From Protula sp. h YS-2021 (taxonomy: Eukaryota; Annelida; Polychaeta; Sabellida; Serpulidae), in contig OX457026.1 in NCBI GenBank assembly GCA_949752745.1, positions 71,303,091 to 71,367,090 of the forward strand: 64,000 nucleotides of DNA, given 5' to 3'. The notes under the pieces are model-generated. The model searched no databases. It was given only the letters and a program-made list of their open reading frames with translations, and was not told where the DNA came from. This document shows, one piece after another, positions 32,900 through 44,639 of this stretch; position 1 is the stretch's first letter; the number at the start of each line of letters is the position of its first letter. The position numbers and the translations under genes are program-made.

Positions 32900-35225
32900 T
32901 TGGCACCTCTGCGATATCCACAGGTACTTACGTAAAATCAGACGAGACAAAAAGAGACCAAGCCTGGCTCGACCTCTTCGTCCTCCGACGCTGGTAACAC
33001 CGTTCAAGCCAACTAAAACTTCCTTTGTAATCGCGCGTTTTGACTATGAGCCTTGCTCTAGACTGGAGAAATCTTCTGGCCTCTCACCGTTCTCACTCAA
33101 GACTTGGCGGTCTAGGGCACGGATCTACCCTTCTCTTGCCTGATGCTACGGCTAGGTGAAAGGTAAACCTTATTGTCACATTCTTTGATGAAATTATGTC
33201 GTTCTCAAAAACATGTGCTCCGTAGGCGGCGTAATACCACCGAAAAGTCCCACTGCGTTATGCTGGTGCTCAGTGAAACGGAATTTACTTAAAAAAGACA
33301 CCACAGAGCCCTCATCCGGATCATAATCCTTACAGGCTTTCAATCTGGAGCCGATGGCAGGTCAGTAACCTTCAACAGAACTTCCCTTTAAGCATTCTGT
33401 CGTTAAAAAGTGATCCCTGAAATCTGTTGCCACTGCTATGGAGACTTGCAATAGGCAAATCTCTGACTGACCACATCAGCTGGCAGACTTATTCCATTGG
33501 GACCGATATACCTTGGCTGTAGGTAAATTACGGACATATACCATCTTCTCTGTTACTCCCTTTGAAAATCCCTATTTTTTTCCACACATGTAGGGATATG
33601 TACCACAAATGCAGGTCAAAGAGATGGGGGTTTGTGGAAATACGTCCAGTGTGGTTGGGACAGGATTTCCGGGTGGCACGGTATCCGAGCAGTGTGCTTG
33701 GCCAGACACTTGGCCAGGAGGGAAATCAATAAACATCGGATGACAAGGGAGCTGGAAGCAGATGTATGAGTTCGAGTAGTAGATCCTTTGAATGAATTCT
33801 AGAAGGATTGTCTGGGGAAGCAAAGCATGGAGCACAGATCGGCCATGCACAGGTTAGGGCGTCGATTGCCTCAGCCCCAGGGTATGGGAATGGGGAGACG
33901 TACCTGGGAAGCCGATTTATCTGCGAGTTGGCAAACAGATCCAGAGCTAGAGGTTTGGGCTGCTGTCATCCACCTGAAGGCGGGAGCTATCACATCATCC
34001 GTGTGGATGATATAACTGGCTCTGGACACAAGATCTGCTAACACCTTCCACCGTTTTGCGCGATGACGTAAAAATTCCCGATTTCCCCTTCTGATCGGGC
34101 TTGCTATATCGCAAACTTGCTCTTAATTTCTTGGCCGGCTTGTTAAGGGCAATCCATATTTTCTGTAACTCTAACCAGTTTATGTGGCGATCTCTAAACC
34201 AGTGTACCAAGAGGCTTGCCACAATCTGCCTGAGAAATGACCCCACCCCTAGAGGGAGGTATCTGTCATTACGTATCTGTCACATTCCTGATTTCCGGGT
34301 CTAACCACCAAGCCAATGACGGTAGGGCCTCCTCTGACTGTCATCATTGCCTTGGGGTGCCTATCCATTTTCACAGCCCGTCTTATTTCGACCTGTAATG
34401 GTCTGTAATATAAACTACCCATCGAAATCCTCTTCTGTGTTGCCATTAGACTACCTTGAAGAGACTCTATGCTGGCAAGACAACCTCTGACCTTGCTCGA
34501 ATAGCCAATTGAATCAATTTCCGATGTTCAGGTGTTGGGTAAGCTGAGTTGGGCACATATCCCATCTCTCCCCTAAAGAGACCATGTTTGGAGTTGAATT
34601 TTCATTTGGAAAAATGACCAAGAGACTTATCTTGACTACTTGCTTGATCAATTACTCGGTTTGCGACGGGAAACTTCTCGTTCGGGATGTGCCAACAACC
34701 AGTCGTCCAATGTCCTGAGTACTCATGATTTTTGTGAAAACGAAAGCCCGAAGGGGAGAGCCGGAGAACATTACCTCTTCTCTACTATTTTTAAACAAAC
34801 ACTTTCTTGCGAAGGTTGGAGGGGTACGCCCAGATACGCCCCGAATAGACATATAGACACGCTGCTTTTCCGGCATCTCCTTCTTTGCACAATAAGCGCC
34901 CTATAATATCTTGGAGAGAAATTTGGTTGGTTGCTACGTGCACTGCTGTGAGACCTGCGGCTGCGTCTTGCAGTTGTTGGACAGCTTCGGGGGCGCCCTT
35001 ACCCTTCTTTTTTATCGAGATCCGCACTGGTGATGAGAGCCATATCCTGGTTCTGCTCTTTTGGTTGATTCTCTCAACTTCTTCCGACATGAACAGCTCT
35101 TTCTGGTCAAGGATGTGCGCTTGACGGAGCTCGCGGTGGCCTTTCACACTAGACCAACAATGCCGCAAAAAGGCATCGCGTGACCATTGATGTGGTGAGC
35201 TATATGGCGTGAGCTTCACCACTTC
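32900..35225 (-). pseudogene. Decayed DIRS-like retroelement (gag/RT-RNase H/tyrosine recombinase remnants)
   Basis: Read on -, pieces occur in the order expected for a DIRS element. A 143-residue gag-like frame (34791-35222) comes first. RT-thumb/RNase H remnants follow with VMTDTSLQGWGHFS and INWLELQKIWIALNK (34000-34450), then KSASQVRLPIPIP near 33880-33935. Tyrosine-recombinase N-terminal remnants (DPDEGSVVSFLSKF near 33290, FTFHLAVASGKRR near 33150) come last. Frame changes and stops are frequent, so no product is made. No split direct repeats or terminal repeats were found. It is clearly different from, and much older than, the Ngaro element at 48.9-54.0 kb. Confidence 0.6.
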
Positions 35226-36086
35226 CCTCGTCGCTGGGGCCAGGCACTCAAACTTGGCAGAGACGGAGTAAGTAAGTTAGTTAAATGATTTGTTTAACGA
35301 CACGATCGACCCTTAGCGGGTTACATTGTGTCAGAACATGTCAGTAATGGCAGAGACGGAATCAGATACAAAGATGTCCTCCCACCATCTTGTCTTGACA
35401 GCCCTGGTCGTATGTTCTTGAAACGAAATCACATTAAAAATGTCTCGCGGAGCCCTCGACGGGTTTAACTTTTTTCTATCAACAGAGAGTCTCTGCGAAC
35501 TGAAGCAGGAACTGTAAAAAATCCAGGGCATTAAATCGTACTTCCGTTGGGTGTAGAGAGCGGTACTTGTCTGTAAAATTATACAACACTCAGAAAAAAC
35601 ACTTGGTGGCACCTAGTCTGTGTGAACGCAGAAGCTTAGTCTAAACCATGACGCTTCATATACCCAGAACCAAGGGGTTTCAAGGCCTCAGAGGCCTATG
35701 GGTCTGCTTGGTCATATCACTAAAGGTTTAGGGAACCACGGGAGCTCTGACGGACCAGGAACCTAAGTGACCAAAATGGACCGAACCCGAGATGTCTGTA
35801 CCCCCGCAATGCAAACTCAGATTTCCAGCAGTGAAAAGTACAATGCAACTTCTCCAAGAAGGTTGAGTTAATTACACCCAAACTTAAATCCCAAACAAAC
35901 AGTCGTATTGTACAAACAATCAAACAAAAAAGAAAAGAATAAGTGCCTTTCAGCTGACGGCAAACGAAAAAATCTTAACTTGCACAAAAACGCGTGTGGT
36001 TGGTACTGTACGACAAACGAGAATGGGGTTGATAGAAGTTCCTACTCGTACACGAATGGCCATTATCTGGGCCGGGACTATTCGAG
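35226..36086. other. Intergenic between DIRS relic and THAP element
   Basis: No gene seen. The frame at 35908-36219 runs into the left inverted repeat of the THAP element and has no recognised content. Confidence 0.4.
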
Positions 36087-37360
36087 CAAAGACTATAAAC
36101 TACTAAGATATGACACTCCCTATACAGCCTATAGTATCCAGCTGATTGCAGCGCCCCTGGTAGCAGAGTTGCAAACTCAGAAAAACAGCTGCCAAAACAC
36201 TTTACAGTATTGGTGTTAAGCGCAATATTTCAATAGATTTTAGGGGATTTAAAGTAATTTATTTCAACAGGAGATTAACAATAGAAGAAAGAAAGATAAA
36301 AAAATGCCATTTTATTAGCACAGCCAGTTTTTATTTAACAAATCTGATCAGATAACGATCATCCCCTCCCCACCCTCCCATCAAAGATCACAACAGAAAA
36401 AGGTAAATACTGCTCTCACATTTACACATGAATAAACTGTAAGACTTTTCTGTTTCTTTTATCACTCTAGGATCTAACTGAAGAAAAAATTTGCCTTTTT
36501 CTGGAATTCGCATCTTCATGAACAATCTTAGAGCGCCTTTTATCTTTTTAACATACGCGGTATTTGTACATTCAATTACATTTTTCCATATATCTGGCAA
36601 ACGAGTCTCGTGTCAAGTTTTTTCATGTGCTGCACCATTGGAAAAACGGTGACGAAAACGGATTCCAGATCTTTCACAAAAATAACCCAATTTTTCGGAT
36701 GGTATAAATAAATATTGGCTAAGTTCATTCATGCAAGAATTAATTTTGGCCGCTGCAGAATTGGTCCGTTTTGTTTGTTTTTTTTTTCGCCCTCCAAACC
36801 TTTGACGAAGTCGTTGCACCTCTTTTTTTAAATTGTTTTTGGGCATATCAGGTGTAGTTGATGATGAAGGCGTTGAAACAAACTATCCTTTTTTCATCAC
36901 ATTTTTCTTTAGGTGAGGATGGACCCACAGAAAAAAGATGCTTTTGGAGTTTTTTTAATTCCTTCTTTGTACTTCGAATTTTTGGCGCGTGGCGCGATAT
37001 TGTAATTTTTGAGAGAGGGGTTTCGAACATAAACAGTGTTTTATATGTTTGTCCGTTGGAAATCTAAAGAAGGAAAGATTGCAGTTGTAGTAGTCATTAC
37101 CGCATCCTATTGCTGCACAAGGTCGTCCTCTTCTTGTAGTAGCCATACTCTTATTCTTTACTAATCATTATCCAGGCGACAAAATGTTTTTATAAACATT
37201 TAGACCGAAAAAGTAATGAAAAGTTAAAAAACACGTCCATTTTCCAGGTAGCCCCAATGTACTGACAGCTTAATTTGCAACTCTTATACCAGGCGGCGCC
37301 ACTGCGGTCTGGATACGCGAAAATGGCTGAGTGTCATATCTTAGTAGTAAACAGTCTTTG
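36087..37360 (-). mobile_element. THAP-domain-containing element with about 87-bp terminal inverted repeats
   Basis: The sequence at 36087-36174 is an imperfect inverted copy of 37275-37360; both contain CAAAGACT, TACTACTAAGATATGACACTC, GTATCCAG and GAGTTGCAA in mirror order. Inside, on -, is a THAP-like open frame (37146-36955) followed by a run of short minus-strand frames to 36388. THAP zinc fingers are typical of P-element-type transposases. The 1.27-kb size and broken frames suggest an internally deleted or decayed element. Exact outer ends and target duplication are uncertain. Confidence 0.5.
36388..37146 (-). pseudogene. Broken THAP-domain ORF series
   Basis: The first 25 residues from 37146 read RGRPCAAIGCGN...LSFFRFPTD, which is the start of a THAP zinc finger (C-x4-C followed by FxRFPxD). 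The distal C-x2-H and Trp are not found in frame. Downstream frames at 36848-37030, 36613-36846 (basic, coiled-coil-like KKEVQRLRQRF) and 36388-36600 read in the same direction with stops between them. A decayed P-type transposase is the simplest reading; an unrecognised spliced gene is possible. Confidence 0.4.
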
Positions 37361-37599
37361 ATTCGAGCTGCGGTGAGAAAAGTTTGATCTAGTTTGTGTG
37401 ATTCTTGTACAGTTACAAGAGAAACTCATATAAAAGTGGAGATAAGCCAATCCTCAGTAAAAAGGATTCAGTCACGTTGGTTTACACCTGTAAAGTTAAT
37501 GTGACTGGCCAGTAAATTATGTACACGCTAGATAACGCAACATTTACTTAACATTTCTTATACAGGAGTGCATTGTCGTTAGCTTGCGTGTCATAACTC

Positions 37600-38530
37600 G
37601 AGGATAGAAACCCGATGGCTAAAACTAGACCGAATTTCGCTACACGTAGCGAAATGACACCCACTGGCAATGGTACAATCTTGTCAAAGAGACATTTTTC
37701 AGTCTTTCCACATAATTGCCAGCTTCCGAATTATTATCATGAACAAGGACATCGAAGTAAATATAATGTAATCTCAAATAATCCAATTCAGTTTTCCAAC
37801 CGTTTTTGAGATAATGGACAACTTCCGGTTTTTGACCTTGAACATGACGGAGGAGGTCAAGGTCACCGAGGTATCTCTTATATAACGTCTTTTAGGCCCA
37901 AAGGGTCGAAAATAAGCTCAAAATCGCTCTATCTCTAACCGTTTTCGAGATAATGGTCAACTTCCGGTTTTTGACATTGACCTTGACGGAGGAGGTCAAG
38001 GTCATCGAGATACCTCTTATATAACGTCTTTTAGGCCGTTTTCGAGATAACGGACAATTTTTCTCTAACGGAATTCAATATACAAAAGTCAACTAGCCTT
38101 GACCTTGACACTGAATGTCGAGATTCCATCCGTGATGTTACTGCCTACTGACACCGTACACGTGTTGAAACAAGGATTTGAGCGCTATTTCCAGCAATTT
38201 TTCGTGATAAAATAGATTTTTTAAAAAATATTTTGACCTCAATTTGACCTTAACCTTAAAGGTCAAGGTCAAAAAATTTTGCGGATTTCACGACATCTCA
38301 TTACCCTCTATCTCTGTGCCAAATTTCATTGTCCTATGTCAAAAAGCCTAGGAGGAGTTTTCTGGAAACCACTTTGAGGTAGAAAAACTTTGACCTTAAT
38401 TTGACCTTGACCTTGAAGCTCAAGGTAAAAAAAATTGCGGATTTCACGACATCTCATCAACCTCTATCTCTGTGCAAAATTTCAACGTCCTACATCAAAT
38501 AGCGTAGGAGGAGTTTCCTGGATACCTCCG
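37600..38530 (+). repeat. GACCTTGACCTT repeat element, forward copy
   Basis: Two kinds of roughly 150-bp unit are each present about twice. One contains CAACTTCCGGTTTTTGAC, AGGAGGTCAAGGTCA and CGTCTTTTAGGCC. The other contains TTGACCTTGACCTTGAAG, GCGGATTTCACGACATCTCA and TAGGAGGAGTTT. The same two unit types occur in inverse orientation at 44640-45480. No coding capacity. Confidence 0.6.
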
Positions 38531-39500
38531 TGACGGAAAAAGAAAAAAAGGAAGGAATAAAAGGCCAGAATTCTTTGCAAAGCATACCCATTTGCAAACT
38601 ATGTTTGCGAGTGGGAATAAATGATATCGTATTGAAACTTTGTGTAGTATGCTGGCGCTAGGGTGAACAAAACTGCAATATGATACCCAAGCATACAATT
38701 ACGTATATCTGGCGTCGTGATTCCAATTTTTACACCCTTATTTTTGAATGCAGCTGTGGAACGCAGTACTGTCCACATCACTTTTCATCAATGATCGAAA
38801 AATAGTAATTTTTACAGGAAAAGTGCGTGTGAAAATCAATAGTTCGAGGTTTGTCATTCATTCTTCATGTCAGGATGCACTATATATGTTCACACTGAAA
38901 GTATCGTTGCTTAATGCTTCATTAATACTTGATTAATTATTAATGATTGAATTCAACGCTGTTCCGTGTTAGACTGCAAAGGCCATCCTCTGTTCTTTCA
39001 GAGCCTCTTGTTCCGCGCAGAATCGATTAAAGATCAATGGCAGTGATGTCGGTTTTCATTTTCATATTGATAAGTTACACAAATAACAGAATGCGTTATT
39101 TCCACATCAGACAAAATGGTACGTGTCCTACACGCTTTGGTGACATAATTTAATTTCCGAAATAATGGACAGGGGGGCTGAAAAAGTAGAAAAAAAAACT
39201 AAAAAAGCCATCTGTCTTGCCGTTAGAGTGAGCAATATATCGTGCCAGACTTATTTTTTGTCTATCATAGGATAGAACACCAATTGCAAATTGCTCAACG
39301 GCCAAGCATCCACAAGGGGAATATTATTTGTTTTATTTGATTATCGTATTTACTTACGATTTTACATGGTCGTTTTTGTTTGTTTGTTTGGTCTTTTTTG
39401 CGTTTTATTATACCACTTACTGTTTTTTAACTCCAGCAAACTATATATATTTAATGTCCACTTCTTTTGTTTTCTCCGATGACTTATTTTGAAGAACGAG
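38531..39500. other. Intergenic, no gene seen
   Basis: AT-rich sequence with nothing I can assign. Confidence 0.4.
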
Positions 39501-39503
39501 GCA

Positions 39504-39605
39504 AACAAAGTCGCACCTCCTTTGTGAGGCAGGGCATTCTCAAAAATAACGACCCGGTACACAGGTCATTCTTTTTGAGAATGCCCTGCAAGGTGTGACT
39601 TTGTT
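39504..39605. repeat. Foldback repeat (hairpin), about 100 bp
   Basis: AACAAAGTCGCACCTC plus GCAGGGCATTCTCAAAA on the left is mirrored by TTTTGAGAATGCCCTGCAAGG and GTGTGACTTTGTT on the right, with a loop of about 25 bases. It is probably a MITE; the GAGAATGCC core also occurs at the ends of the hairpin at 40467. Confidence 0.6.
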
Positions 39606-40466
39606 TTCATTGTTGTTTAAATTGAATCATTAAAAACAAAAGACATAGTCATTGATCAAATGGAATTTTAAAAGGAATCAAACATCAAGAATCTTCGCCT
39701 TGAAAAAAAATGATTTATTTAAACTTAAAAACATATATCCCTTAACAAATATTCTAATGCCTAAATACCTGACGAATTCTTTAGTTTTTATTGGAGTTGG
39801 GGGGGGGGGTCTGATGAAAGAGATATATCGACACAGGCGTTCAACAGCCGTCGTGATTTAGTCGCGACGAAAATGACAAAACGCATCTCATTTTCTACGT
39901 TAAATATTCGTCGACAGACGTCGTGATCTCAAAAGACGTTTGATAGACGTCAGAATGATCACTTAATCGATTTTTTTTTTCTCGATTCAAATCTCGAGCA
40001 AAACGCTAGAATTTTACGACGAGTAACATTAACTTAAACAGAAGAAAGTAGAAGCTCAAATAGATTACCTTGTAGCTAATGTCGGAATTCATTTTCAAAA
40101 ATTATGTAAGGTCCATCCGGTTTTAACATGCTTGTGGTATCGATAGATCCGGCAGGCTCGTTAACATTATATACTTGAATAAATCCATCAATGTCCAATC
40201 CAATGTCAAAATTCCCAGACTCCCTCTGCAATTCAGAAGGAGTCTGGGTAAAAAACATCATTTTCTGAATCGTCCTCATTATTAATTTTGTACCAAAAAA
40301 AAAGCTCGTGTTGACTCTTGCATTAACTAGGTAGTTATGAATGATCGTTCAGTTTTTTATACCCTGTCATGATTGTTATTCTTTATTTGTCACCTTAATC
40401 GCACAACAATAGGGGGTGACGGGCCGAGGGAGGCGGGGCCAATTCGTCTGGTACATGGACATTAAG
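39606..40466. other. Intergenic with GACGTC-type repeats and one short minus-strand frame
   Basis: The tract at 39830-39955 shows GTCGTGAT/GACGTC motifs like those at 19.7-20.4 kb. G-homopolymer near 39799. The minus-strand frame at 40076-40279 is listed separately. Confidence 0.4.
40076..40279 (-). CDS. Short open frame of protein-like composition, possible exon
   Basis: The 67-residue frame has a balanced, protein-like composition (GNFDIGLDIDGFIQVYNV, LKPDGPYIIFENEF) unlike neighbouring AT-driven frames. A pyrimidine-rich tract lies upstream on the minus strand and ACAAG|GTAATC follows shortly after its stop. I recognise no family. It could be a small secreted or nuclear peptide, a terminal exon, or chance. 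Confidence 0.22.
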   Translation of the reverse strand: MRTIQKMMFFTQTPSELQRESGNFDIGLDIDGFIQVYNVNEPAGSIDTTSMLKPDGPYIIFENEFRH

Positions 40467-40598
40467 TATGAGAATGCCTTCCTTCTCGGTAAACTCTATT
40501 TTCATGGCCCTGTCTATTCACACCTCGGGCTGACGCCCTCGGTATGAATAGACAGGGCCATGAAAATAGAGAATACCTCGAAGTCAGGCATTCTCATA
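40467..40598. repeat. Near-perfect 132-bp hairpin (foldback MITE)
   Basis: CTCTATTTTCATGGCCCTGT on the left arm is mirrored exactly by ACAGGGCCATGAAAATAGAG on the right arm. Outer TATGAGAATGCC mirrors GGCATTCTCATA, and the loop holds CCTCGGGCTGACGCCCTCGG. The near-perfect arms suggest recent origin. No coding capacity. Confidence 0.75.
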
Positions 40599-43500
40599 CA
40601 CATAACTGGCATAAAGCGGTACCATGGGCGTGGGCGTGCAAAGAAACTCATCCTGCTTCATCGTGAACCGATTTTCACACATGCACAAACGAGTTACTTG
40701 AAATTAGTTTAATAGTTCTAATATAGTTTCATTCGTACAAAGCAGTTCTCACCAATGTATTCTTTCAAACAGCTCAAAGCAGCGATTAGCACTGTAGCCA
40801 TCAACGGGCCCGAAGATTTTTAAAATATTTTTTTGCTCTTTCGATCTTTATTATTTTCTTTTTGAATATTGTCCTTAGTTAGTTAGTATAACTAAGGCCT
40901 CTTTCATATGCATTCGGTGTTATGAAAAAGCTGGCAATGTCTGAATCAAGCTATCGTTTTTTTTTTCGTTCGTTTAATCACGCACAACCAAAATCTTTTA
41001 AAACTGAGCGATGGTTTTTAAACGTTTTGCAAACAGCATCTTTTATCCAAGTGATTTTTCTAGAATCATGCTTTTCACGGAAAATCAGTATCCTTTGGGA
41101 CGAGCAGTGTGTGCTGGAATTTCTCTTTTGTCCAGTCGGTCTTCTTTTCCAAATCACCAGTTTCCCCCACCCCCCGTGTTGCCATTGGATTCAACCCACA
41201 TTTTATAGTTGAAAAATACAAGCTCTTCGGAAATGCTTAGCAATACAAAGTATAAATAAAAACTCTTACCGCGGTTACAGGTCTATCCAGTGTAGCATAT
41301 ATCTGCTTCCAGTCGGAAGTCGGAAGTCTCAGTCACTGGAATTTTCATTTGAAAACTCCAGAATTACACTTCCTTCTGTGAACACAACGGCGAATTAATT
41401 TTCCTAGCAAATCCTTTTATGCAGCATTGTATCAAATTGTTTGACAGTTAATTTTATTGAGTAGTTTTTGACATGTTTGATTTTAGGTCACAGACAAAAG
41501 TTAACATGTGATACTCAAACAGATACACTATGACTTCTTATAAATCAGAGTCAATCTCTTCAGAATATTTCCATGCAAAACAAAACTAAATTGTCAAGTT
41601 GAATTTACACCATTACAACAACTCGTTATTTAATGCATGCATTTTGTTACAACCAAACAGCCTTGCAATTAAAAGCTGAAAATACACCGTTCCGTGCAAG
41701 AATTATTTTCATTTACAGGTTATGTTTTTTGTTGTATTCAAGAAAATGCACATTTTACAGGGCAAATCACCATGCTTAGTTTTGAAGGAAGCTCCTTAAA
41801 AAATTGCTGAACACTCGGCATATAAAATAGACCATGAATTTATGTGATATTTTCACTTACCTGTGGCCATTCACTCCTTCTTTCCGTGTGTATTCCACCT
41901 TCAAGCACCTTCATTTGACAGTGTGAAAGTGAGGTTATGGATTTGCAGCTGGCAATAAAAACACTACAGGCACTTTGCTCAATAAATAAACCTATTCATC
42001 TGTAAATTCTTTTGTCGATTTTTATGCCAGCCTTCAGTCAATACAATGTAATTGCAAGCCGTTCAGCACGCTTGTATGATTATTCTCCTCCCACTAAAAT
42101 AACAACTAGAACGTCTGATTTGTACCCTCATTAAAACCAAACACGCCATCCACACCCTACTGACATGATTTTATTTCACAACCAAAAGTGGACCTTCTAG
42201 GTTTATTGTTCTTTTTTTTTTTTCTGCCCTGCAGTCAGGAGTTCCTTTGACGCACCTCCAGCGAATGAGCCCAGCTTCGGATGCTTGCGTGTATCTGTTT
42301 ATCCATCAAGTCAATATGTTGAATATGAACACGCTTAATTTGCCTATGCTTATTTATTGTTCCAGTGACACCTGAGTAATACAAGGATTAAACGTAATGT
42401 GTGTGAGTGGACTTTTAATCCTCCCGTTACCATACACCCAGGCACTATAATACCTCCTGAGAGAGGCACAGAGCCTGGCATCCTGTGGCATTTATGGCAC
42501 TGAGTGGGCTTTCTTTGATGTTGTGTAAGTATGCAAGGTAGTTACTTTGAAAATAAAACGAATATGATTCCACACCTGAGGACAACTGAGAACATTACCT
42601 TTTTTCGTTTTCAGCCCTTTACAATTTCTCCCCTTTATCTTTTTTTAGTTACCGTTATTTCTATTACCATTATTTCGGTTACCGTATTTTCCCTTAGTTC
42701 TTTTCGTACCCCGGAAATGGTTTTCTCCCTTCCGGAGCCATACTGTGTTATAACGTTTAAAAATTATATATTTCCTTTTATTTGGTCATGTCTTTCAGTG
42801 ATACTTTAAATTGTACATGTAAATGTAAATTCAGTTAATATTTCAGTTTAGAATTTTTATATTCATTGAAAAATAATTAATTTTATAACTTGCCATTATT
42901 AATATTTCATACAAATATTGGCACTTTGGTATTAGTAAATTGAATAAATATAAATTCAGGGTAGTTTAGTGATATCGAAAAAAAATCATTTATTTAGTAT
43001 AAAAAATCTCCTCTAAGTCGTATTCTGGCCAAATCGTCCAGGCCACTAACAATGCAAAACATCTGGTTTCAAACAATTCACCAAATTCTGTCTTTGGCTC
43101 GACGAATCACAAATTCGGACACACAAACATACGGACAAAACTCCATTTGCTGCACTGCACAATTCAGATTTGTATGCATGCATAGAGTCAGAAACTAGTC
43201 ACAGATTGGGAAAGCCGTCGACGGTTATTGATTTCGACCAGAAAAAAAAAACACCACAAGAGAGAGCTGTCCTGTTTCAGAGAGAGAATTAATAGTCTCA
43301 GTTTCTATCATTGTCTTGTTGTAGGCCTAGGACAGGGCAGCGCTCAGCTCGTGACATTATGAAATCACAGCAGTCGACCAATCTCTACCCCTTTGGGGAA
43401 TAATTATATGGAATATTGCCCTTGGCATTTCCTAAAAATAACGCAAACCAAATACAGGACAGTGGAGAAAAAGAACTGGAACGACGCGCATGTGTCTTTT

Positions 43501-44037
43501 ACGCAAGTCATGGCAAATGAGTAACGAAACATTCCCGTTCACGGACACCATAGCCAGCTGAAATCAGGAACATGCTTAATTTGTCTTGATATTTAAAACC
43601 ATACAAACATCACAATGACTGATCTCCTGCAAAAATTCATGTGTAACTTTCGATTTTTACACTTGATGTCGGGTTCATTTTTTCCTTTGAAGCACTGTCC
43701 TACATCTAGAGCGATACAACGCTCTCGAGCTTCCTGGTACGTTTTGTTGTGTGTTGGAGTTCAAAAACACTGACTAAATAAGTATTTTAAGGTCTAGACG
43801 GTGGACCGCCGTATCAAACTGCAAGGCAATGCAACCGAATTGTAAGAAGTGTGAGATTTACGAAATCAGCAAAAAATAAATAAATAAATAAATAAAAACA
43901 GAGCGCAAATAATTTCGTAACGAACAATATTTCCTTATGAAGGTCCAACAACAAGCGTTTCTGCAAAACACTGGGCAGATGTGGTAAAAAAATTCGCGGA
44001 CCAAGTTATCTGTAAGGGGAAGTTATTACTGGGTGTA
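40599..44037. other. Intergenic, no gene seen
   Basis: About 3.4 kb of AT-rich sequence. Near 42610-42715 there are TTACCGTTATTT/TTACCATTATTT repeats similar in style to 45900-46020. Nothing else is supportable. Confidence 0.4.
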
Positions 44038-44547
44038 GGACAAAATACCACCGGACATATTACCACCGGACATAATACCACCAAGGAAATGAAGACCAGG
44101 ACAAAATACCACCACAATCTTTTATTGCTTTATGTGATCACCGGAGCTATTTATAACTGGATGTAACTAAAACAAACTAAAATTACATTCACTGAGGACA
44201 TTCTACTTTACTGTAACTGTTCTTTTTTGTAGATCCTAGTTAGTTTATTGTCGTGGTTTATTGCTGTTGATATTGGTTTAAATTCTACTCATTTTAGTGC
44301 CCTATTTATATGCGGAAAGTCTCGCGCTATGGCAATCCCTCATCAATAAGCCGTCTCCGTTTCGCGTCTTATTTGAGCTTCTTCCATGACTGGACGCCAC
44401 CGAGTCTGCGTTGTTACGCTGTATAATAAAAAGATATCATTGGTGGTATTTTTTCCCAGTTTCCATTTCCTTGGTGGTATTATGTCCGGTGGTATTTTGC
44501 CCGGTGGTATTATGTCCGGTGGTATTATGTCTGGTGGTATTTTGTCC
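44038..44547. mobile_element. Foldback element with repeated GGTGGTATTATGTCC arms
   Basis: The left arm (44038-44114) is GGACAAAATACCACC repeated, then CCAAGGAAATGAAGACCAGG. The right arm (about 44437-44547) is its inverse with extra copies of GGTGGTATTATGTCC. Arms made of short direct repeats are typical of foldback transposons. The spacer of about 320 bp has no coding capacity. Frames reading MSGGI repeats across the right arm are composition artefacts. Confidence 0.65.
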
Positions 44548-44639
44548 GGTTCCCGGTATTACTACCACTTGCAAACCCGGTTTGCAACTGGGTATAAGTT
44601 TGTAATTTTTTCTGGTAGTTTCTGCCTTTTTTCGTTTTT

